DNA of 64,000 bases from Dioscorea cayenensis subsp. rotundata (Eukaryota; Streptophyta; Magnoliopsida; Dioscoreales; Dioscoreaceae). A program made the position numbers and the translations under genes. The notes below the pieces were generated by a model. The model ran no database searches. It had not been told where the DNA came from and saw only the letters and a program-made list of their open reading frames with translations. Positions 55,240-64,000 of the stretch are shown here, one piece after another (position 1 is the first letter of the stretch; every line of letters begins with the position of its first letter). The stretch spans positions 10,555,688 through 10,619,687 of the forward strand of contig NC_052477.1 of the NCBI RefSeq assembly GCF_009730915.1, in the 5' to 3' direction.

Positions 55240-56944
55240 ATAGATTGAGGAGCGGCTTGCACCCATCGGTTGTTGAACCACCGAACTTGAGCTTAAAAAC
55301 TCTTCCGTGATTTTGGAATATGCATTCTTAATGGAGGACTCTAAACTCCACCCGGTTGTAGCTTAACTAGCATCGCGGAGGCGTAAAGGATAAAACTTTA
55401 TTAGCATGTTGAAAAAGCACAAATCAGCTATTGCATGGAAGATCGCCGACATAAAGAGGTATAAACCCATCATTCTACACTCATAAGATCCTAATGGAGG
55501 ATGACTGACAAATGCGTGACCCAACCTCGTGAAGATAGAACCCGAATATGAAGGGAGGGTTGTCAAAGCGGAGGTAATAAAACTTTGGATGCGGGGAATC
55601 ATCAACCCCATATCCAAAGCAAGCAAGTGGGTGAGCCCGACCCAAGTTGTCCCGAAAAAAGCAGGAATGACATTAGTAAAGAATGAAAAGAATGAGTTAA
55701 TCCCAACTATAGAAGACTGAATGGCGTCACTCGGAAAGATCATTTTCCTTTGCGATTTATTGACCAAATGTTGGAACGACTAGCGGGGCTTCATTTCTAC
55801 TACTTTATTGATGGCATGTCAGGATTTTTTCAATCCCAATAGCCCCAGAAGATCAGGAGAAAACCACATTTACTTGCCCTTATGGCACTTTTGCTTATAA
55901 AAGAATGCCTTTCGGGTTATGTAACACCTCGCAACATTCAGTATTTGCATGACCGCCATTTTGATGACTTTCTCGAAGATATTATGGAAGTTTTTCATGG
56001 ATGATTTTTCAGGTGTTCAGGACTCTTTTGATGCTTGCTTAAATAATTTGGAAAGAGTATTAGCGTGACATGTGAAGAGACAGATCTCATCCTCAATCTG
56101 GGAGAAGTGTTACTTTATGGTGCAAGAAGGCATTGTCCTTGGACATAAGATTTCCCTAGCGGTGTATGGAGTCGGATAAGGCAAAGATTGAGGGTAATTT
56201 AAAAGCTTCATCCACCTACGAATGTGAAAGGAATCTGCAGTTTCTTGGGTCATGCGAGTACTAGGAAGGTTCATTAAGGACTTTTGAAATCTCTCAACCG
56301 CTGACTGAAACTCTTGAGAAGGACACCCCTTTTTATTTCGGAAATGACTGTCTGAATGCATTTAATGTGCTGAAAGAAAAGTTAGTGCAATCACCAATCC
56401 TGACAACACTGAAGTGAAATGAGCCGTTCGAAGTAATGTGTGATGCTAGTGATTATGCAGTAGGAGCGGTCTTGGGTAAGAGGAGAAATAAGCAATTTCA
56501 ACCGATCTATTATGCTAGCAAGACTCTCACAAGTGCACAAGAGAATTACACTACTACTGAAAAGGAATTATCAGCAGTAGTGTTTGCTCTTGATAAATTC
56601 AGACCATATCTCATCCTATCTAATGTCACAGTGCTCACAGATCATTCTGCACTCCGTTATCTCATGAACAAGGCAGATGCGAAGCAGAGATTGATTCAGT
56701 TGATATTGTTGTTGGAAGAATTTGATATGGAAATAAGAGATAAAAAGGGGACAGAGAATGTGGTTGTAGATCATCTGTCGAGATTAGAAGATTGTGAGGG
56801 GCAAGAGCCGACAAGCATGGAAAATAATGATTTCTTCCCTGAAGAGCATCTGTATGCGGTACAGAAATCAGAACCAAAAGATACTCCATGGTTCACAAAT
56901 TTTGTGAATTATCTGTCAGGAAGGGTATTGAAGCAGGGTTTATG
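55240..56944 (+). pseudogene. Athila-type reverse transcriptase/RNase H, broken, integrase missing
   Basis: It begins near LRSGLHPSVVEPPNL. RT pieces are recognisable in shifting frames: GRVVKAEVIKLWMRGIINPI and SKWVSPTQVVPKK (55529-55720), then FxLPF and PEDQEKTTFTCPYGTFAY (about 55845-55895). The catalytic box FMDD is at about 55994-56005, with VLGHK at about 56135. RNase H is one open frame, 56436-56950, with MCDASDYAVGAVLG, TTEKELSAVVFALDKF and LTDHSALRYL. The frame reaches the start of the integrase region (about 56880) and is cut at about 56944 by reverse C LTR sequence. This is the only pol in the window. It has many stops and frameshifts upstream of RNase H. Confidence 0.9.
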
Positions 56945-57595
56945 CTTTCTAACTCTAATGCAGACCTCTCTCACATCAAAGTAACAAATCATGCAAATCC
57001 AATCAACCACAAGGATTAATTAAACAATCAAGCAATGAGAATACAAGATTAAAACTTAATCAAACTCGGATTAAATAGAAACACTAAGCAAATCCACAAA
57101 AGATGAGAATCCTAGTGTTCACAAGCCCAAATACCCTCTAGGGTTTTAGCTCTCCATGGAGCAACATACAAAACACACCATCAATGAATGAAAAGTACAT
57201 TAAAACCATAGAAATAAACCCCCTTATATATGAACTGATGGCCTTGATGGAGAGCTTGACGCCTTGAAGGACCCACTCCAGAGCTAGGTTCACCGGTGGC
57301 TTCCTTGATGCTATGATGAGGAGGAGGAATCGATCGAAAGTTGGTGACGAAGCGCCTCCAAAGCTGCAAAGACCTTCTCTCAAACCCCAGCCGTCTCACC
57401 CCTCAAGAGCCGCACAAAAAGATGAGAAAGAATAGGCAAAGCGACTGCTTTATAGGGCCTTAGATCGCATCTGTCACATGCCCCTCACGCCGCCCTGCGT
57501 GGATTTTCCACGCACTCGCGCAGTCAAGAATTTCCACGCGCGCGCTGCGGAATTTCCTGCACGAGCGCAGAATGAGCATTTTCATTAAAAGCGAT
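56945..57595 (-). mobile_element. Reverse C LTR fragment
   Basis: It matches the middle of the reverse C LTR (compare 61530-62095): CTCGGATTAAATAGAAACAC, AGCTCTCCATGGAG and the reverse TATA region (about 57450). Both ends are missing, and it abuts a fresh LTR end at 57596. Confidence 0.85.
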
Positions 57596-58199
57596 TGACA
57601 CGTCCGTGATATGCGCAAACCGTAAGTGCACGGGTGTCAAAGTAATAATTACCACGGCCGGGCAGTAGTCAAATCCACAGGAATGGACTACTAGTACTAA
57701 CTTCTTCTCCGCTTTCTAACCTAATGATAAAATGGAAAGGTGGGTGATCTAATCATGCGAAGAAATGAATACCGGAGACGTATATGCAAGGGTTAAATGG
57801 ATGGAGATCTCAATCAAGAAAGTGGGGTATTCGGCAGCGCTCGCCTCTAGATTCAGTATTAGGTGCCGAATAAGCAAAGTGTTTCTATGATGAGTGTTAA
57901 GTCGTGAAAATCCAAATATAATCGGATCCGGTCTCCCGATCACCGATACTAGTCCCCTCACGAGGTCCCGTGGAGAAATCGCTCAATCTCAACACCTCAC
58001 ACCACATAGTGATCCAAAGCACTCTAGGGATTCCAAGAGTTGTATCTCGATTCCTAAAGATCGATCCAACCCTAATTCCCAGCGAAGGATCCTAACCCCC
58101 TACAAGGTCCCGTGGAGAAATCTCTCAATCTCACGCCTCACACCAAATATGGTTGCATAGAGCTTAGGGGAACGGAGATAGAATACACTCAATCGGAAG
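57596..58199 (-). mobile_element. Reverse C LTR, running into the gap
   Basis: It begins TGACACGTCCGTGATATG like the reverse C copies at 18366 and 60838, and continues about 600 bp before the Ns. The other end is not visible. Confidence 0.88.
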
Positions 58200-59199
58200 N
58201 NNNNNNNNNNNNNNNNNNNNNNNNNNNNNNNNNNNNNNNNNNNNNNNNNNNNNNNNNNNNNNNNNNNNNNNNNNNNNNNNNNNNNNNNNNNNNNNNNNNN
58301 NNNNNNNNNNNNNNNNNNNNNNNNNNNNNNNNNNNNNNNNNNNNNNNNNNNNNNNNNNNNNNNNNNNNNNNNNNNNNNNNNNNNNNNNNNNNNNNNNNNN
58401 NNNNNNNNNNNNNNNNNNNNNNNNNNNNNNNNNNNNNNNNNNNNNNNNNNNNNNNNNNNNNNNNNNNNNNNNNNNNNNNNNNNNNNNNNNNNNNNNNNNN
58501 NNNNNNNNNNNNNNNNNNNNNNNNNNNNNNNNNNNNNNNNNNNNNNNNNNNNNNNNNNNNNNNNNNNNNNNNNNNNNNNNNNNNNNNNNNNNNNNNNNNN
58601 NNNNNNNNNNNNNNNNNNNNNNNNNNNNNNNNNNNNNNNNNNNNNNNNNNNNNNNNNNNNNNNNNNNNNNNNNNNNNNNNNNNNNNNNNNNNNNNNNNNN
58701 NNNNNNNNNNNNNNNNNNNNNNNNNNNNNNNNNNNNNNNNNNNNNNNNNNNNNNNNNNNNNNNNNNNNNNNNNNNNNNNNNNNNNNNNNNNNNNNNNNNN
58801 NNNNNNNNNNNNNNNNNNNNNNNNNNNNNNNNNNNNNNNNNNNNNNNNNNNNNNNNNNNNNNNNNNNNNNNNNNNNNNNNNNNNNNNNNNNNNNNNNNNN
58901 NNNNNNNNNNNNNNNNNNNNNNNNNNNNNNNNNNNNNNNNNNNNNNNNNNNNNNNNNNNNNNNNNNNNNNNNNNNNNNNNNNNNNNNNNNNNNNNNNNNN
59001 NNNNNNNNNNNNNNNNNNNNNNNNNNNNNNNNNNNNNNNNNNNNNNNNNNNNNNNNNNNNNNNNNNNNNNNNNNNNNNNNNNNNNNNNNNNNNNNNNNNN
59101 NNNNNNNNNNNNNNNNNNNNNNNNNNNNNNNNNNNNNNNNNNNNNNNNNNNNNNNNNNNNNNNNNNNNNNNNNNNNNNNNNNNNNNNNNNNNNNNNNNN
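58200..59199. other. Assembly gap of exactly 1000 N
   Basis: The run is exactly 1000 undetermined bases with different repeat families on its two sides (reverse C left, reverse B' right). The round number suggests a placeholder, so the true size is unknown. No feature can be called inside. Confidence 0.98.
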
Positions 59200-59361
59200 C
59201 ATTTACGATCTACTTTTGGCTTCTTCTCTCAAAACATAGCTTCACAACCCTACATGCGCAAAAGAACACAAATACACATGTATTAGTGCTAAAACCTGAT
59301 AAAAGTAATGCTCATCGTAAGAAAAGAATACTTCGTATTTCTAATACACAAGCACTTATCA
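59200..59361 (-). mobile_element. Start of a reverse B' LTR (162 bp visible)
   Basis: It ends ACACAAGCACTTATCA and, read on the minus strand, matches the first 160 bases of the B' LTR at 13839 (TTAGTGCTAATACA type). The rest lies in the gap. Confidence 0.85.
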
Positions 59362-59723
59362 ATAGGAATAGGGGTTAATTGCCGTGACCATTAGGGTAAC
59401 CTACTTTTGGATGCCTCTTGGCCCAAAACTACCATTGCTTGGGTAATTCTAGCATCTTTTTAGCTTTAGTAGTCCCTAGGGGATCCTCGCTCTTTCATTG
59501 TTAATTGCTTCCTTAATGTGTTTATGTGGTGTACCTTAGTCCAAATGTTTATAATTTTGCCTTTTGTTAGTTTTCTTAGTTTCTTTTAAACTTATATTGG
59601 GTAGACTATATAGTGTCGTCTAGGGAGAAGTAATAGTAGATCTTGGGGCCCAAGGAATACGATCCTCTTGTGCTTGCGCGAGGGGTTATTACGTGATGAC
59701 TCGTGCACTTTGTGGATCAATCA
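59362..59723 (+). mobile_element. 3' part of an LTR, family E (A-related)
   Basis: It shares the A-type end: AGTAATAG, CAAGGAATACGATCCTC, a GTTATTACGTGATGACTCG stretch and terminal GGATCAATCA. The rest has diverged. It is followed by a PBS and gag, so it is the end of a 5' LTR cut by the reverse B' LTR. Confidence 0.8.
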
Positions 59724-59729
59724 ATTTTT

Positions 59730-59747
59730 TGGCACCATTGCCAAGGA
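59730..59747 (+). other. Primer binding site of E element (degenerate tRNA-Asp type)
   Basis: TGGCACCATTGCCAAGGA has four substitutions from the perfect site, all G/C to A/T changes, as expected for an old methylated copy. Confidence 0.75.
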
Positions 59748-59933
59748 CTCACGAGGAATACTTCGAAAACTTGGAACTTGTTGATTTTGCCACTGTTTCT
59801 TTTATTTGCTTCTTTTGTTTTTGTTTGTTTTTGTTGTACATATATCTTTATTTCTTTACTTTCATTTCCTTTTCCTTGCTCCATTTTCATATCTTAATTG
59901 TTGGTTTTAAATATTGTACAAGGTACCTATATT

Positions 59934-60837
59934 ATGATACATTCAAGTCAAGCAAACTTGGTAGAGACCGACAACGAGATTGAGAGGACCTTGCGTTAAA
60001 GGTTAAGGGAAGGAGTAGAGAGTTCAAGACAACAAGTCATTATTAGATGGCTGAGCAAAGAAGGACACTATTAGATTATGAGAGTCCACAGTTTACTAGC
60101 AAGGAATTTCAGTGTGCAAGCCCCGACAGTACCAACAAAAAACTTTAAAATTAAATCAAACACAATTGGGATGATTCAGAATTCAATATAATTTGATGGG
60201 TTAGCTAATGAATACCCCCATGCTCATTTATCCAGCTTCCTCTAGATTTGCTCCATCTTCAAGATCAACTCAGTCTCAGATGATGCCATCAAATTGAGAT
60301 TATTCCCATTCAGTTTGAGAGGAGCAGTGTATAGATGGCTCATTTCCTTAGTCCTCGGATCTATCACTACGTGGAAAGAAATGGTGTGGTGGAGAAGTTC
60401 TTTGCTAGGTATTTTGCGCCAAGCAAGGCAGCCAAATTGAGACAAGAAATTTATGCTTTTAGGCAAAGTGATTCAAAAACACTATTTGAGGCCCATGAAA
60501 GGTTCAAAAACCTTTTAAAGAAATGCCCCGCACCATGGTTTCTCTTCTTGGATGAGAGTACAAATGCTATGCAATGGTTTGAATTACCAAACTTGACAAC
60601 TCATTGATGCTGCGGCAAGGGGTTCCTTGAGCTGTAAATATCCCAAAGATGCCAAGAAATTGATTGAAGACATGGCAAACAATGAATGTTATTGGAGTAC
60701 AAGGCAGAAACCACAAAGAGCTGCAGGCATTTATGAAATGAATGATAACACTGCACTGGTCACAAATATTAAGGCATTGACTAAGAGGTTTGATCAGTTT
60801 ATGATGGGTTTAAGCTCAAATTCAAAGGAAGTCTTGT
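59934..60837 (+). pseudogene. gag fragment of E element, broken
   Basis: The ATG at 59934 starts a frame with a stop at about 59997. Recognisable are AEQRRTLLDYESPQFT (about 60047), the gag domain at 60335-60607 (ARYFAPSKAAKLRQEI, TLFEAHERFKNLLKKCP) and 60627-60837 (KLIEDMANNECYWS). It is closest to the A-element gag. It is cut at 60837 by a reverse C LTR before the knuckle; the rest is outside the window. Confidence 0.85.
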
Positions 60838-62101
60838 TGACACGCGTCCGAATATGCGTGTAAACCTCAAGTGCACGGGTGTCGAAGTAATAATTACCCT
60901 GGTGAGTGGGTAGTCGAATCCACAGGAAACAGGGCTACTAGTACTAACTTCTTCTCTGCTTTCTAGCCTAATGATAAATGGAAAGGTGTGGTGATCTAAT
61001 GTGTGAAGAAATGAATACCGGAGAAGAATATGCAAGGGTGAAATGGATGGAGATCTCAATCAGTAAAAGTGGGGTATTCGGGCAATGCTCTCCCTAGGAT
61101 TCAGGTATTAGGTACCGGATAAGCAAAGTGTTTCTATGAAGAGTAAGTTAAGTCATGGATATCCAAATATAATTGGATCCGGCCTCTCGATCACCAATCA
61201 CCAATACTAGTCCCCTACGAGGTCCCGGTGGAGAAATCACTCAATATCAAACCTCACACAACATATGACCGCAAAGCACTCTAGGGATTCCAAGAGGTGT
61301 ATCCGATTCCTAAAGATTGATCCAACCCTAATTCCCGGCGAAGGATCCTAACCCCCTACAAGGTCTCGGCGGAGAAATCTCTCAATCTCACGCCTCACAC
61401 CAAATATGGTTGCATAGAGCTTAGGGAACGGAGATAGAATACACCAATCGGAGGGGAAATGGGATGCTCTCTATCTCATGACTCACCCTCTCAACCCTCT
61501 TCAATCTTGAGGTTCTAACCCTAATGGAGACTTCTCTCTCACCAAGGTAACAAATCATGCAAACCAAATAACCAAAAGATCAATAAGGCAAGCAAGCATT
61601 AGACAATCAAGATTAAAACTTAATCAAACTCGGATTAAATAGAAACACTAAGCAAATCCACGAAAGATGAGAATCCTAGGGTTCACAAGCCCAAATACCC
61701 TCTAGGGTTTTAGCTCTCCATGGAGCAACATACAAAACACACCATCAATGAATGAAAGTACATTAAAACCATAGAAATAAACCCCCTTATATATGAATTG
61801 ATGGCCTTGATGGAGAGCTTCGACGTCTTGAAGGACCCAATCCGAAGCTAGGTTCACCGGTGGCTTCCTTGATGCTATGACAGAGGAAGAATCGATCAAA
61901 GTTGGTAATGAAGCACCTCCAAAGCCACAAAGACCTCCTCTCCAAACCCTAGCCGTCTCACCCCTCAAGAGCCGCACAAAAGATGAGAAAGAATAGGGCA
62001 AAACGACTATTTATAGGCCTTAGACCGCGTCTGTCACGTGCCCCCACGCCCGTGTGGATTTTCCACGTGGCCACGTGGGATGCAGGAATTTTCACGCGGG
62101 C
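60838..62101 (-). mobile_element. Reverse C LTR, left part
   Basis: It begins TGACACGCGTCCGAATATG inside the E gag and runs to the CACGCGGGC palindrome area, where a B solo LTR is inserted. It resumes at 63926. The reverse TATA region is at about 62008-62016. Confidence 0.93.
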
Positions 62102-63925
62102 TGATAAGTGCTTGTGCGATATGAATGCGAAGCGTTCATTCCTTATGTTGAGCATTACTTTTCTCAGGTTTTTACATTAATATGTGTGTTTTTATGTTAC
62201 TTTTATGCAGGTAGGGTTGTGAGGCCGAGTATGAAGGAAATAGGCCAACGTGGATCATAATGCACCTATTTTGGAGGAGATCTTGCTAAGTTTCAAACGC
62301 GAAGACATAGGTCAGGTGTAAGATGCTAGAGTGCGTGCCAACCTCCTCGTATTCCAGTGAGCACATTCATTTGGAGGGGCACAAAGGAAGTCACACTCGA
62401 GCATTCTGATTTATGCATATAAGAACAAGAGATCCACAAACGTGTACATCATTGAAGAAGCAAGTGATTCACGACGTAAAGCGTATGCCCGCTTTGTGTT
62501 ACCCCAATGAAAAGTATGGAAATCGGCATGATTTCAGGCGAGTATTGTACCAAAGTACTCGTAGCAGCCCGGCCGAGAAATCGAGAAACGAGAGAATCCA
62601 CACGGGCGTGTGGAAATTATCCACGCCGTGTGGAAATTCCACAGTGTGTGTGACATCATACATGCCAGCTGCAGTCACCGATTCCAGCTCTATTTAAAAG
62701 CCGATTTCAGCCACGATTTCAAAGATTCTTTTCTCCATCTTTTTTTCCCAACTTAGAGGGGTTTGGGCTTGGGCAAGGTTTTTGGAGAAGTTCTATGGCT
62801 CCGACATCGTGATTCCATTAGGAAGAAGGTTGGTAGGGGAGCTTCGATCGAGGCGTATCCTATACCGGACGAAGGAATCCATGGACGACGAGTAGAGGAC
62901 TTTCCACAAGACCATCGACACGACCATCGAGGGTTTCTTTATGGATTCATTGCTTTTACATTCAATTTCTTTGATTGTACTTAGCTCCATGGAGAGCTAA
63001 ACCCCTAGTGGGTACTTGGGTGATTGTGAACCCTAGGATGTACTCGTTTCGAACTTCTTTATTATGCTTTCAATAAATTGATGTTTATTGTGAGTTCCAA
63101 CCTTGAATGCTTGATTGTATGAACATTTCCCATAGAGTGACACTAGGGTTGAGAGTTCTTGTTGGTAACCTTGTGAGTGAGTGACACACCACGAGCGTTA
63201 GACAAAGCTAGGTTGGAGAGGGTTGAGAGGGTGAGTCGAGAGGTACAGGAGCGTCCCCTTTCCCCTCCGACATGATAGATTCTACCTCCGTTCCTTGAGT
63301 TCTTTGCGGCCATAATAGAGTGAATGGTCTAAGGGATGAATCTCCGCTGGGGCCTAGTTGCGCGTGCAATGGAGTGAAGCATTGAGGGGATCTTAGTATC
63401 TAGGGATTAATTGTGGCTAGGGACCTTCCACCTGGACCAAAGGGTTAGGTCTATAATTAGGAAGCGATTTATCACTTGGAATCCCTAGAGCCCATTGCAA
63501 CTTTATTCGAGTACAAGGTTGAGAGGTTACTTAATCTCTCCTCCGGGGCATGAATAGAGTTAGGCATAGTTGACCTTAGATTTGGGACTATGTATGTAAG
63601 GATTTCCACGACTCACCATTGCATCGATTAGGAAGCATAATAGAGAGTTCTTGCACTTGAAACGATTTTCCAAGGTGAAGGATCATCCGAGTACCCCATC
63701 TTTATCGATTGCCTTACCCTTTTCTTTATTCTTGCTCTCTCACTTGTTTCTTTTATTATTGAGAATTGAATCAATTTCACACCAATCATTATTGATCTTC
63801 CACATAGCTAAGAACCAAATTAAGTATTTTCATTCCCTACTCCCTGTGGATTCGACCCCGCTCACAAGATATTATTACTTCGACAAACCCGTGCACTTGC
63901 GGGATATAAGCAAGGGGTACTTGTC
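62102..63925 (+). mobile_element. Solo LTR, family B, nested in a C LTR
   Basis: It starts TGATAAGTGCTTGTGCG and ends GGGGTACTTGTCA. A perfect CGGGC duplication flanks it (62097-62101, 63926-63930). It is very close to the solo LTR at 4817-6713. The TATTTAAA box is at about 62692. Confidence 0.95.
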
Positions 63926-64000
63926 ACGGGCGCGTGAACAGTAATTTTGTTGCATTGCTATTGCTACAGTACTTTTCCCAAAACTTGATCTGAACACTCT
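63926..64000 (-). mobile_element. Reverse C LTR, right part
   Basis: CGGGCGCGTGAACAGTAATT continues the C LTR broken at 62101, as in the uninterrupted copy at about 19625-19645. It runs off the end of the window. Confidence 0.9.

Noticed and set aside
58112..59239. Long open frames on both strands across 58200-59199
   Set aside because: They are produced by the run of N and contain no sequence.

Overview
This window looks like plant nuclear DNA made almost entirely of nested, decayed LTR retrotransposons of the Athila type (Ty3/gypsy superfamily). The main evidence is repeated LTRs starting TGATAAGTG and ending in CA, 5-bp target-site duplications (TSDs), primer binding sites (PBS) matching the 3' end of plant tRNA-Asp (best copy at 29723-29740), Athila-like gag-protease reading frames, a reverse transcriptase/RNase H remnant, and polypurine tracts (PPT). 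I see no host gene, rRNA, tRNA gene or CRISPR array. The organism cannot be named from this sequence beyond a flowering plant with a repeat-rich genome. Every coding region is broken by stops, frameshifts or insertions.

I use private labels for LTR families that share only their ends and small motifs. A is about 1.49 kb with TATAAATA and GTATGGGG palindromes. B/B' is about 1.6-2.1 kb with CACACGGGCGTG palindromes and TATTTAAA/G. C is about 1.64-1.73 kb with CGCGCGTG palindromes and TATAAATA. D is 1.66 kb and A-related. E is A-related, with only its end present.

Layout. 1-8279: 3' end of an A element, with two A LTRs in tandem separated by about 160 bp of 3' internal sequence, plus inserted solo LTRs of C (704-2342) and B (4817-6713). 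8566-13838: a C element with 5' LTR, PBS, gag-protease and the start of the next transcription unit, cut by the next element. 13839-24022: a B' element (5' LTR, PBS, gag-protease holding a reverse C solo LTR, ORF2, 3' region, stub of 3' LTR). 24023-28647: a reverse B-like element joined head-to-head to it at the LTR start. 28648-36704: an A element, the most complete copy, whose 3' LTR ends in a fold-back. 36705-41119: scrambled B LTR pieces in both orientations. 41120-50212: a B element with a D solo LTR in gag, its ORF2 fused to another gag. 50213-56944: gag with a reverse B solo LTR, then a B LTR followed by the only pol remnant. 56945-64000: C, B' and E fragments around a 1000-N gap, ending in a B solo LTR nested in a reverse C LTR.

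The common internal plan is 5' LTR - tRNA-Asp PBS - gag-protease - short conserved tail - palindrome-rich region - ORF2 - hairpin+purine module - hairpin+PPT - 3' LTR. Four of these elements lack reverse transcriptase and integrase altogether, so they look like non-autonomous elements needing a partner's pol. Two unusual architectural features recur between families. First, a stem-loop followed by TAAGTGTGGGGA occurs twice per element. Second, ORF2 seems to have its own TATA-like/pyrimidine-rich start region and a leader intron of about 275-320 bp.
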